NCBI GenBank assembly: GCA_013180625.2
Contig: SNVD02011144.1
Span: 372,001 to 436,000 of the forward strand
Origin: Boswellia sacra
Lineage: Eukaryota; Streptophyta; Magnoliopsida; Sapindales; Burseraceae
Direction: 5' to 3'
Length of the DNA: 64,000 nt
Made by a program: the position numbers and the translations under genes. Within the stretch, counting starts at the first letter, position 1. Every line of letters begins with the position of its first letter. Positions 9,905 to 20,490 of the stretch are shown here, piece after piece. The notes beneath the pieces were generated by a model that saw only the letters and a list, made by a program, of their open reading frames with translations, was not told where the DNA came from and ran no database searches.

Positions 9905-12826
9905 ACTTAGTTGTTGGGGAACTGAGTATCCTATTGGGGAAGTAGATGGTGATAAGGTTAGTGTTATAGGTATTTTTTAGGCTGCTAATGAAATTTGTAA
10001 GCTAGGGCTTGTAGATTATACTGATATTAGTTTCACTGTTAGATTGCCATGGAATAGTGAGGAGTTTGTTATTAAAACTGACTCTCAGTTTCTAGAGTTA
10101 CTGAATATGTATGAAAAGAGGGGAACATTAGATGTTAATATTAAAGTAGAAGTTATCGCTTTGGAAATTGATCCATTACAGGTTAAATATGATTTTATAG
10201 GTCTTTTAGAAGGAAATGTGGTTAGTGAACCTCAAAATGAAAGGCCATCTAATGTATCCGGAGAGGCAGTAGGTCAGCAATTTGTAAATGAAATGACCAC
10301 TAATGAATCAGAAGTTCATTTTCATGATAAAATAGCTAAAGTGACTGTAAATGAATCTGAACCTATCTTGGAAAAGGTTAAGCATCAACAAGTAGAGGTA
10401 GAACTACCATCTGAATCAAACCTTGCCTCAACTGGTCATCAACTTGAGCCTAAGTTGGTAGGTGCCAAGGAGCAAATTGTAGAACCATATTTTGAGTCAA
10501 ACCTGGCCTCAAATGGTTCTGGCCCTAGGCCTGAGTTGGTAGGTGCTAATGAGCAAAATGTAGAACCACCATCGGAGTCAAACCTGGCCTCAAATGATCT
10601 TGAACCTGAGCTTGATTTGGTAGGTGGTAAAGAAAAAAATTTAGATGTTGAAACTAAGTTTAGAGCAGTTGAAATAAAGGATAATGAAAATGGTGATGAA
10701 GAGTCTATAGGTAAATCACCCAGCCATAGGCAGTCTCATTTTAGCTTTGAATCTGATGCAGACTGTGTGCCTGATTCTGAGGTCAAAATGTAACATAGGG
10801 ACAGTGGGCTAGGCAGTAGGCTTAGTAATGACAGTGACAATGAAGATTTGTCATCAGATGACAAATCTGAATACCAAAGTGATGGGGAGAAGTTTGAGAA
10901 AATAGTTAGTAATTCAAATGATGAAGAATTGGGCAGTGTTAGAATGGCTAAGGTTCATAGTAGGAATGTTTTTAAACCTAGCACAGATGGAAAGATTGAA
11001 TTAGCAGTGGGTCAAACATTTGACAATTTGAGTCACTTTAGACAAGTACTTAGAAAGTACTTAGTCCAAAATGGGATGAAGTTGAAAAGAATTAAGAATG
11101 AGAGGGAAATGGTGACTTGTAAGTGTGCTGATGAGAGGTGTCATTGGAGGATTCATGTCTCCAAAACCTAAGACCTTGTAACCTTTAAAATTAAAACCCT
11201 TTATCTTATCCATGACTGTGAGAAACAACCTAATACTCTTGAGTGCACTTACTTGTGGATAGCTAAGAATTATTTGGAGAATTTTAAGGATAATCCAAAC
11301 CTTGATGTGGACTGATTGGAGAAAGATATAAAGAAGAGATATGGTCTTGAACCTTCAAGACAGAAGTTATATAGGGTTAAAGTTAAGGCTTTGGAGGACA
11401 TAGGTGAGCACCATCAACAATCCCTTAATCTATTACACAAATATGCCAACATTGTCCATCTTACCAACCCAGGTTCCATTGTCTTTGTTAAGGCAGATGC
11501 ATCATCCATAAGTGCTACACCTACATTTCAGGGTATTTTTCTTAGTTTCCTATGCACATAGATTAGGGTTTCTAAGTGGTTTTAAGCCCTTTATTGGTGC
11601 TGATGGGTGCCACCTAAAGGGCCCTATGGGTGGGGTTTTACTAACTACAGTGGGCATATATGCAAATAATGGTATGCTTCCACTTGGCTTGGGGGTGTGT
11701 GAAGTTGAATGTATGCAATATGGAACTGGTTCTTGCAACATTTGGGTGAACAATTAGGGGGGGTGGACGGATTAAGACTGCCTATGACATTTATGAGTGA
11801 TAGGCAAAAATGGGTTATTAATGCCTTAAGTGTTCAATGGCCAAATGCAACATATAGATATTGTTGTAAGCACATATATGACAATTTCAAAAGAGAACAC
11901 ACAAGACCAGCACTGCAGGGATTATTTTACAGAGTTTGCAAGGCAGCAAATGTGAATGATTTCTAGTCTGCCATGGATGAGATCAAAAATATTGATGCTG
12001 CTGCATATGGTTAGTTGGCAAACGTCCCTACTACAAGTTGGAGCAGACATGCCTTTGATGAAAGAGTGAAGATGGACCATGTCACCAACAACATAACAAA
12101 ATCCTTCAATTCATGGATCAACCGCCATCGGGCTCAAACTTATCTCAGCATGATGGAAGACATTAGAAGAAGGATCATGAAAAGAATGTAGAGAAAGTAA
12201 GTGTATTTACATTTTTAATTAATTTTATTTAAAATTTGTTCTAACTTTAGTTTTGTTTTCCTGTCAACAGAATAAATGAATGTATGAGCTGGCATAATGA
12301 TGTTGGCCCAAAGATTAGGGCTATTATTAAGGATATAGGTGAGAAGAGTAGGTTAATAGAGATATACTGGTGTGGTGGGTTGGAGTTTGAGGGAGTTTAT
12401 AAAGGGAGGACTTATGTCGTGAAACTGAATGAAAAATGGTGCTCATATGGGTTGTTCTAGATTTCAGGAATCCTTTATGTACATGTAATTGCATGTGCAA
12501 ATGAGAGAAAGATAGATTTCCATCAATTTGTAGACAAAATGTTATTGAAGGATAAATATATTGCCACGTATGATCATTACATAAGGCCTATACCAGACTA
12601 GATGGAGTGACCAGAGGTGTCTTGCAATGAACTACAAGCACTAAAGAAGAGAACAAAGGCAGGGAGGCCAAAGAAAGCCAGAAGAAGGGCTCTAGATGAA
12701 AACCGCCCTGCCAGTGCCTTGTTTACAATGACGTGTTCAAAATGTGGAGGGTACAACCACAATAAGAGGTCTTGCAAAGCTGCTCCATCAATAAACAAAA
12801 AGGTCTTCATTATAAACCTTTATTAA
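9905..12826 (+). pseudogene. MuDR-family MULE transposase pseudogene
   Basis: The parts are recognisable in order. A PB1-like N-terminal region lies at about 9940-10230 (DISFTVRLPWNSEEFVIKTD). An acidic linker with a threefold repeat follows at 10230-10960. The MuDR DNA-binding domain is at about 10980-11170 (AVGQTFDNLSHFRQVLRKY, CKCADERCHWRIHVSKT). The DDE-type catalytic domain spans 11560-11980 (FIGADGCHLKG with the first Asp, MTFMSDRQKWVINAL with the second, YRYCCKHIYDNFK). A SWIM-like segment is near 12470-12510 and a CCHC knuckle at 12735-12780 (CSKCGGYNHNKRSC). A probable intron lies at about 12198-12270 (GTAAGT...CAACAG). Stops interrupt the frame near 9980, 10791, 11169, 11314, 11964, 12013 and 12460, and a frameshift lies near 11715. 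It cannot make transposase. Confidence 0.9.
10400..10650 (+). repeat. Threefold ~27-residue repeat in the transposase acidic linker
   Basis: Three successive units share SESNLAS, an EPKLVG/RPELVG/ELDLVG block and KEQ/NEQ/KEK before a valine or leucine and glutamate. The units differ from one another by several substitutions but keep the frame, so they expanded while the gene was still translated. Confidence 0.75.
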
Positions 12827-13655
12827 TTTGAAAAAATGTGTAAAGTTCAGACAACTATTATGCAATTTTTACTAGCTATCTTTTCCATGATGTTTAAGGC
12901 AAGAAAAACATCTCACCATACATCAGCAAACAATCCTGGTTCCTCATCTCAGCAACAGGCAACAACATCTCAACAACATCCATCATTTTCTCAGCCAACA
13001 CAATCATCCCAAACTATAGGTTGCTCTGTTCATCTACCATCTCAGCAATCTGAGTAACCAGAAGAGGCCAATAGATTGAATACTAAAGGGGGAGGTACTG
13101 TTTTCCATGGCTTAAATTAATTTTTCCATTATTTTTCCTAATTTCATCTTATGTAATAATGTAGTCTCAAGGAGGGGTAGGAAAAGAAAGCAAACCTAAC
13201 AAGTTCAGCTTTATGCAGTCAATCGATTTTTGGGGGTCTTTTGGTTTTGATATATTATAAATTGTAGCCGGGTATGTAATTTTTTTGTAAAGCAACATGT
13301 AATTGTATCTCTAGTACATAATTTTTTGTCAAGGAAGATGTATAGCCCTTTACATAGGGTTTAAGGCTATGATTTTTTTTGTAAAGTAGATGAATATTAT
13401 GAGTTATATGGTTGTCTAAATGGACCACATGAGGCATTCTATTCAAAACAGGAACTTATCTCTCCTTTCTACAGCTTTGTTATTTTGGATTATAACAATA
13501 CAATAATGATAATGGAAGATGATTTAGTTATTTGCCGGTTAGCTTATTTTTTGGTTATTTATTGGTTCTGGAGTTTACGAGTTTGGTTATTTCCTAATGA
13601 ATGTTCAATTTAGAGAATATTAGTCCTTACATTACATTATATATGAGTCATTACA

Positions 13656-13922
13656 TTACATCATCTTTACAAGGCATGCAAGTATAAACAATATGAAAAT
13701 ACAGACTAGGAACTTCCATATCATGATAGCATTCTTCATTTTTTCTAAAAACTCTACGAGAATGTCACTTCTGTTTAGCAATTGCTTCACATCCACTTGC
13801 ATTTCTCTTATAAAATTGTCAGTAGCATCCATATCTTGGCCGTGACCATGAAAGAAATTGGCATCCTCATCAAACTCTTCAGGGTCAGGCTCCCACCAAC
13901 TAAAGAAGTTACATCTACCATT
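13656..13922 (-). pseudogene. GRF-type zinc-finger/membrane protein, last exon only, carried inside the MULE
   Basis: On the minus strand an exon of 89 codons is fully open. It follows a TATACAG acceptor and ends in TAA at 13656-13658. It starts NGRCNFFSWWEPDPEEFD, the second half of a GRF-type zinc finger (the last Cys and the aromatic FFxW core). A helical stretch then precedes a C-terminal hydrophobic segment, KFLVCIFILFILACLV, that looks like one membrane helix. Upstream a TATAAAT-like box (about 14038-14046) is followed almost at once by this exon. The exon holding the first cysteines of the finger is therefore missing, apparently deleted. Proteins of this GRF-plus-TM layout are common in plant MULEs and genomes. 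Function is unknown, and this copy lacks its metal site. Confidence 0.65.
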
Positions 13923-14425
13923 CTGTATAAATGCTGAATTATATTATTTTTTGGCTTGAATTTTTGAGTAAAAGAAGTACACGATTGAATGGAAATGGCA
14001 AGTGCAAGAGATTGTATAATGGTGTGAGAAATAAGGATTTATAGTGCAACACATGTTTTTGCATGGCTACAACATATAGTTTCCAATGGTTACCTGAATT
14101 TTTTATTTCTAAAGGGTTAAAATTGTCATTTTAGTTAGCTTATGCATTGGAGAAGTCAATAATTAATTTATATTGTCATGGGTAAAGTTGTTAAATCACG
14201 TCACGTTTCTTTTTCTAATAGATTCAAATGTTTTGTATAATACAGCTACAAGGAGTATTTTAGTAATTGCAGTGAATTTAACGAAACTATTACAGAAGGG
14301 TGGTCAATAATGTATTTTCAAAACATAAGGGGTACCCTCGATTAAAAAGTGAAAACAGTGAATTCGCATGTAATAGGCCCTAAACCTATGGGTAGTCTAT
14401 GTGATTTGTCCTATTATTATTATTA

Positions 14426-15233
14426 GAGAAAATTTCACAAATAGCCCTAAGTTATGGTCTACTATCACAAATAACCTTGCTTTTTTGGAAAGTGGTAGAA
14501 ATGATCCTAACGTTTGGCCTAAAATTACAAATGACTCTGATGTTATATTAACTCTATTAACTTGGATGGTTAACGTTTGAAATCACTTTAATGCTCTTTG
14601 TCGATTTCAAAAATTTTTGAAAACATGATGTTAACATGATTTGAACTCATAGTTTCAAGTAAAACACTTCCCACTATACCACCATGCGAACTTATCACTT
14701 GATTATGATATACACAAAGTTTATTATTTATTATAATATTAATTTTAAGAAATAAACAAAAAACAAAAGGATATTATCAAACCGATTACAACATCACTCA
14801 ACCATTTTTCCACTACGCATCACTATAGCCCCCTCTCCACCCAAATTGTGCATTACCATAGGATTAAACTCCACCCAAACAACCACCTTCAACCATTGTG
14901 CATCACCATAACATCTCTGCCTATACAACAACTTTCAACATGACATTAAATCATAAGACATTCTCACCCAAATAGCAACCATCCAAAACTTGAGACCAAC
15001 AACTACATCAACACTAGAAAATTAAAAAAAAAAAAAAAAACCCAAATCAAAATCAACAACCCAAAATCGAAAGCTGGAACCATGAAAAATCAAACAAATT
15101 TTAGCAAGACAGTAGAAACCCAAATCAAAATGAACAACTCAGAGCTTAAAGTTGAGTACCTATAAAAAATCAAACAGATTCACTAAAAAAAGTCCCAATT
15201 TTCTTACGCTCCAAATTCACCACAAAAACACAA

Positions 15234-15268
<35 letters not shown>

Positions 15269-16200
15269 GGAACCTAAAATGTAGTAGCTATCCAACACCT
15301 ACCTACTACCACATGCCATCGCCGTCTGGTTCTGTTCTCTACAATCTATATTTTTGCCACTAGCTATGACATTACACCCCAAAAAATGCAACTAACAACA
15401 CCACAACTGAATTCGAAATCCAAAAATAAAAATAAATATCATTTAAAAAAACTAAAAAATTGAGTCGCGAGCCCAAACGTCCATTGCAAACCTAGCCATG
15501 TTTTGAAGAATCAATAGGAATCCTTTGATTTATTTCACCTTCCACATCTAATCAACAGCATTCCTATCTATTCGTGTTTCAATCATCCCAACCAAAAATT
15601 TTCAAAATTTCAAAATCCCCCAACCCCAATGGAGAACAACTAGAAAAGCCTAATCCTCCTCTAACCACCCCAAACCACTTCCTCCACTTCTATCGCTATT
15701 ATTGTCGCTGCCATCAAGAACTACTAGCTCCCCCTTGCTCACATCAAGAAGATCATGGGAGGCCTAAGATTGGTGATTAGGAATTGCACGAGGAGATGGG
15801 TCATGGAGAGTGAGGAGGAATTGGCGGTGAGGGGTGGTCGTGCCAATGATGGTATAGAAGATGTGCTCTTAGAGGCTGAGAGAGAGGCAGAGGACGTGAA
15901 ACACTAAAGAGAGAAGAAGAGAGAGGCGCAAGAGATGTGAAACCATTGAAGAAGAGAAGCAGGAGTTTTGTTTTACCCTATTTCATTTTTAATCTAATTA
16001 TGTTTATTTTTATTAAATCATTATAAAAGGCATTTATTATTATTAGTTTTTTTAATTTGGGTAAGGATTTATCATTTTACCCTTCTAGTTATAACTTTAT
16101 CAGAATAATTTAATGGCAAAGTTATTTCTGCCTATTATAAAAAAGGCGAGGTTAGTTGTAATATTAGGTCATAATTCGAGGTTATTTGTGAAAATTTTCC
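14426..16200. mobile_element. Non-autonomous Mutator-like element, ~1.8 kb, 9-bp target duplication TTATTATTA
   Basis: The left terminus GAGAAAATTTCACAAATAG and the reverse-complemented right terminus GGAAAATTTTCACAAATAAC are inverted repeats. They continue through matching CTAAGTTATGGTCTAxTATCAC and CGAATTATGACCTAATATTAC blocks and an AAAATTACAAATGACTC-type block. Exact TTATTATTA lies on both sides (14417-14425 and 16201-16209). There is no transposase. Bases 15570-15960 are less AT-rich, with an open frame of 68 codons (15574-15780) and purine-rich GAGAGAGG runs. This could be a captured host fragment (Pack-MULE style), but I recognise no gene. Confidence 0.75.
15234..15268. repeat. (ATA)n microsatellite
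   Basis: Uninterrupted ATA units inside the non-autonomous element. Confidence 0.9.
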
Positions 16201-16268
16201 TTATTATTATTCGCATTCTTAGTCAATTAGGATTTTGCCTATGGTTGTTATTTTCGATGCTAATTTAT

Positions 16269-16449
16269 GAGCAATGCTACACTTACAACCCATTTACAAC
16301 CAGCTCTCCTTATAGCCTGAGTTAGCAAAAATTCATTAGAAGAGAAAAAAACAAAGATGACTGATGATAATTATATCTCTAGTTGGATTTTGCTAACTTA
16401 GATTGTAGAAAGAGTTGATTGTAAACAGGTTGTAAGTGTAGTATTATTC
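16269..16449. mobile_element. MITE, 181 bp, exact 9-bp target duplication CTAATTTAT
   Basis: The ends are GAGCAATGCTACACTTACAA and, reverse-complemented from the right, GAATAATACTACACTTACAA. CTAATTTAT flanks both sides (16260-16268 and 16450-16458). The interior TTCATTAGAAGAGAAAAAAAC block matches the copy at 3860. It is the best preserved of the four copies. Confidence 0.85.
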
Positions 16450-16458
16450 CTAATTTAT

Positions 16459-17808
16459 ATGTATTTGGTAAATTCAACTTTTAAAAATTGTTGCTAAATT
16501 AAAGGACTAAATTGTCCTTAAAACTTTAATTATCAAGTCATTAATGATAGAGGGCAAAAGAGGTAGCAAAGACAAAATTTGAAATTAACTAGTTGTTAAT
16601 GCTTGATTTTACTCAAGCCTAGTGGGTTAATGACAAAGGCCCAAACAAACTCTACAGCCTTCTTCAGCCATCATCATGTAAGTCTACGGACTATAAAATA
16701 TATTCAAAGTCTACAAACTATAAAGCAGATGCAACATGCAACAAGTAATATGCAAAGCCCATGGCGCTACACTATAATAGCCTAGGACCAGCTAACTTGG
16801 CTATTCATCATTCTACAACCCAGAAAACTAAAAAATCTAGCTGACTAATTGTGCAATTGGGTTATTCATGCGGTATCTTGAAGCCCCCAAGCCAAATACC
16901 ATGAATCTAAATCTGAATTTTCAGGTTAAGTGGATCCAAGCCACCCGTAGGGCTTTTGGATGGATTGTGGTCTAGTTGACACAAACAAGACGATGGGCCT
17001 ACTTTAGCCCAATCTATTGAACCTCAAGCCCACATCGGGGCTACTTTGGTCATTGACAATTAAGGCTAAAGAAGGACAAGATGGTAAAAAGGGTTGATTA
17101 GATTAGGGTTCCCTCATGCGTCATCCCTAAAATTATCATGCATTATTTATTATATATTTCCTGGATAAACAAGCGTAGCCTTTATTACATGCATTATCTC
17201 TTAGATAAATAGAATATTTTTATAACATATTATTATTATTATCCTTATCCTAGCCAAACCAATATTATCTACAGCATCCTTCATTAACTATACATAGACC
17301 TAAGCACCACATGTGTCACCAAGCTAAACAAGTTGATCACAATCACCACCAAGTCATTCAAAGCCTTAGCAGAGAGTTAAGCATAGCCATTCATGGATAC
17401 AAAACACTGCCTAAACACATCCATCATTCATTCAGGTCAAACACACTCTATAGTCAAGCCTAAACACAATAGACTATACACATATTCGATCTGGGGTTTT
17501 AATTCGAATAATTGTAGCAGTTAAGTTCATTCCTCTTTATCTATACATTACCCTAAAACATGTTCATCGTTGACCCAATCACACATATTCATCTATTAAT
17601 TCTATTACACTCCAAATCGCCCTAGAGTCATTCTTTTCTAGAATCCAAATCAAACAGGCAAGTGTAACTGTTTTCTCAAGCATATGTATGAATCCAGATT
17701 CATTATAGTAAGAAGGATTCATTTCCAGTTAGGCGTATACAATAATCCAATCATAAGTTAGGTCATAAACATCTAAATACAGTGGTCATGAGGTGTCAAA
17801 CCTACAAG
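16459..17808. other. Intergenic DNA, probably old degenerate repeat
   Basis: Richer in CCCA/GGGC words than the AT-rich spacers (for example AAGCCCACATCGGGGCTAC near 17030), as in old LTR sequence. I cannot define ends, and there is no open frame of note. Confidence 0.4.
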
Positions 17809-17813
17809 CTTAC

Positions 17814-18900
17814 TATTACACCTTTAATAATTGCGCACGTTTGGCATAGCTCGCCTTATGCTATACCAAAGGCTTGGATGGGGCAGCAGTAGTGCATGCC
17901 AACGAGAAGCGCATGGGTGAACACTTAAGCAAGGCGTGGAGACATTGCATGACGTAATAGAGGCATTGAGTTCAAGGCTAAGCACAATATAATGTGAACA
18001 TTGACACATGAGGTTGTGTTGCGTAACACCGTAATGTGCACGCATGGGTAATGGGCCTAGTGTGGCGCACATTTAGGAATGGACATGGCATAGTGGGATA
18101 ACACGCTCATACAGGCAGTAGTCATGGTGTGTGGCTTGTGCACTTGAGAGTTGGGCGCGACATAGTAATGCAACATATCACAACACTAGCACAATGACAC
18201 ATGTGGGCTGAGATGCTTGTGGCAACAGGCACGGGCACAAATGGTGCACAATAGTGCAACGACATGATGTACGATATCAGGTGATATGACATGCAATAGC
18301 GGTTCATGGTATGAATTGGAGGTGCTAGTGGGTAGGAGTCACAACAATTATCCATGAGGATAATGACTCCTAATTTTAAGGAGATGGTAGGCAAGCTGAC
18401 TGTTATGCATTCCTAGAGTATAGGAAGTGGCAACACACACCTCTCCATTAAGTTGTTGGTTGGATGGGCATAGCCATGTCCCAAAAAAGTAAGAACGAAA
18501 ATAAGAAAACATAGTTAGTGCCTTGACTAGCTCTTTCTTATGATCAAGGCCATGATCTGTACTCATACGTAATAGAGGATACGTGTGGCAGTGCAGGAGA
18601 CATAACATAGAGTGCATACTCTAGAGAGGCAAACACTTAATGAAAGAGAGTAGCTTGTGAGTGTGGGTGTTTCCAACACATAATCGTGAGGCAAATTGTA
18701 ATCTTTTCTTTGTGAGGCAATAAAAGAAAAGTTAAAAGTTGGTACTTTCGTAAAAACATCGTTGTGCAATAAAAAATTTTGTGGGTGCGCTGTGTGCAAT
18801 TTTGGGTGGTAACCTTTAAAGCAGTTTATCAAGTAGCTAGCTGAATATGGCTTGGTGCTATCACATGACAATCCACTTGGTAAGAAAAAGCCTTGTGAGA
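17814..18900 (+). repeat. 5' LTR of the Ty3-type element (internally deleted)
   Basis: It starts TATTACACC where the 3' LTR starts TGTTACACC, and ends TTGTGAGA where the 3' LTR ends CTGTGACA. It aligns with both halves of the 3' LTR through GCATGCCAA, GAAGCGCATGGGT, GGATAATGACTCCTAATTTT, TTATGCATTCCTA and GGTTGGATGGGCA blocks. Relative to the 3' LTR it lacks about 200 bp after 18590. That gap contains the only TATA-like box I see in the pair. Confidence 0.85.
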
Positions 18901-18902
18901 AG

Positions 18903-18917
18903 TGGTATCAAAGAGCG
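18903..18917 (+). other. Primer-binding site (initiator-tRNA-Met type)
   Basis: TGGTATCAAAGAGCG lies two bases after the 5' LTR and matches, with changes, the usual TGGTATCAGAGC site of plant LTR elements. Confidence 0.8.
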
Positions 18918-18978
18918 GTTAAGATAACTAGTGCGATCTAAATCTGTTTACTCACATTTTGATTGTTTTTTAAGCATA

Positions 18979-20172
18979 ATGTTAGACGAGATGCTCAATG
19001 ATAGAATAGCATAATTAGAGGTTTTAGTTGGTGCACCTCAGGCTTAAAATATAGGTAGTCTAGCAGAGCAATCTAAGATGCTTGGAGTTGAGGTTGTAAC
19101 TTTGCATGGAACATTAGACAAGTTCATGTGTGAGGTGAACAAGAGATTTGATGCAATTTCAGAAGATGTCATTGCTTTGACTGATATGTTTAAGCAAAGC
19201 CTTATTGATGTAAAGGATAAGCTTAAAGTAATCAAGTAAGCAGTGAGTAATGTATCAGGAGTGGGTTAGGTAGTCGCTTCAAAAATCAAGGTGTTAAAGT
19301 CAAAACCCTTTGGTGGAGCGAGGAAAGCCAAGGAATTGAAAATTTTCTTATGGGATATGGAGCAGTATTTCAAGGCTACTAAAGTGCCCAAGGCTGAGAA
19401 AGTGACCATCACTAGCATGTATTTGGCGAGTGATGCTAAGCTTTAGTGGCGCAATCATATCCAAGAGGATGCTGACGTAGCACGACCAGCCATTGAGATG
19501 TAAGAAACAATAAAACGGGAAATGAAAGGTCAATTCTTGCCTTGCAATACAGGATGGCTAGCAAGGGAGAGCTTGAAGAGGCTTAAGCACACGGGAATTG
19601 AAGGGTCAATTCCTTTATTGTTAAACATCAAGAACAAGTCAGATGACGACAAGATTTTCAATTTCATGTCAAGATTGCAGTTTTGGGCATAAGCAAAGTT
19701 GTGTAGGCAAGGGTTAAAGGATTTACTAATGACAATCGCTATTACGAATGACTTGGTGGACTTCAAGCTTAGGTCACCTTCTCTATCCAAAAAGTTTGAG
19801 GGAAAGAAAGAGTCTGGAGCTTCCAAATATGATGGCAAAAAGTGGAAAACCAAGTCCAGCAAGGTCAAGCAGGGGGATTCAAAGGAAAAGAAAAGTAGAA
19901 GTATAGGGTACTTTACTTGTGATAGACCTCATAAGGTAAAGGATTGCCCAATGCAAAGTTGGCTTCATGTGTTAATGGCGAATAGAGGGCACGAGGACCA
20001 TGAGAAGGAGGTATTACCTACTGAAATGATTACTTTGCAATTGTTTAATAACATATATGGCATGTGTGATACAATAGAGCTCATGTTCATTTGGATGTTC
20101 ATCAATGAGCAATCTATGCACGCTATGCTTAACATCGGTGACACACAATTTCTTAGCACCAAGGCAAATTGA
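18979..20172 (+). pseudogene. gag and start of protease of the Ty3-type element
   Basis: A single reading frame from an ATG at 18979 covers a coiled-coil-like N-terminus and the retrotransposon gag capsid region (WDMEQYFKATKVPKAEKV, MTSMYLASDAKL-like block at 19380-19440). It continues through a basic KKSR stretch and a zinc knuckle near 19905-19950. The first knuckle Cys is replaced by Tyr (YFTCDRPHKVKDCP). The protease start follows near 20120, where the active-site Asp of the usual LDTGA is Asn (MLNIGDT). About eight in-frame stops are seen, mostly TAA or TAG where Gln would be expected. The protein would package RNA in an active element; this copy is dead. Confidence 0.85.
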
Positions 20173-20490
20173 GCGGTTGGAGATATACCCCGAGAGCTTA
20201 CAATTTTTGGTTAAGACAGTAAACTTAGGAGTGATGCTAACGTGTGGCATGACATCAACAACTATACAGATTAGCTCGTAAGAAGGGCCGATGAATTTGG
20301 TGGTTATGCCTCTTGATGATTTCGAGCTTATACTACGTATGGAATTCTTTTTCCAGTATAATGTTTCTTCAATTTTTTACTTATGTTTTATAACTTACTA
20401 GATCCATAGAATTCAATAAGTATGTAATGCCAACTGTTAGTGAAAGGAAGACATGGGGTGCCATCAATCTAGTCTGTTAAACAATTTAAT

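Larger units (their letters stand above)
9063..14411 (+). mobile_element. Mutator-like element (MULE), ~5.35 kb, autonomous type but decayed
   Basis: The left terminus GGGCAAATCACATAGACCAC and the reverse-complemented right terminus GGACAAATCACATAGACTAC begin inverted repeats of about 140 bp (9063-9200 and 14275-14411). These also contain ACCxxxTAGGTTTAGGGC and GGGGTACCCT-type blocks. Between them lies a MuDR-type transposase pseudogene on the plus strand and a truncated GRF zinc-finger gene on the minus strand. Both flanks are TTA microsatellite (ATTATTATT left, TATTATTAT right), so the 9-bp duplication is compatible but cannot be placed uniquely. Confidence 0.9.

Noticed and set aside
14640..14700. 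Resemblance to the 3' half of a tRNA gene (GATTTGAACTCATAG...)
   Set aside because: No T-arm/acceptor pairing or matching 5' half can be folded from the sequence.
17824..18871. Four minus-strand ORFs of 82-102 codons
   Set aside because: They lie in the 5' LTR of the Ty3-type element; similar spurious frames recur in the 3' LTR.
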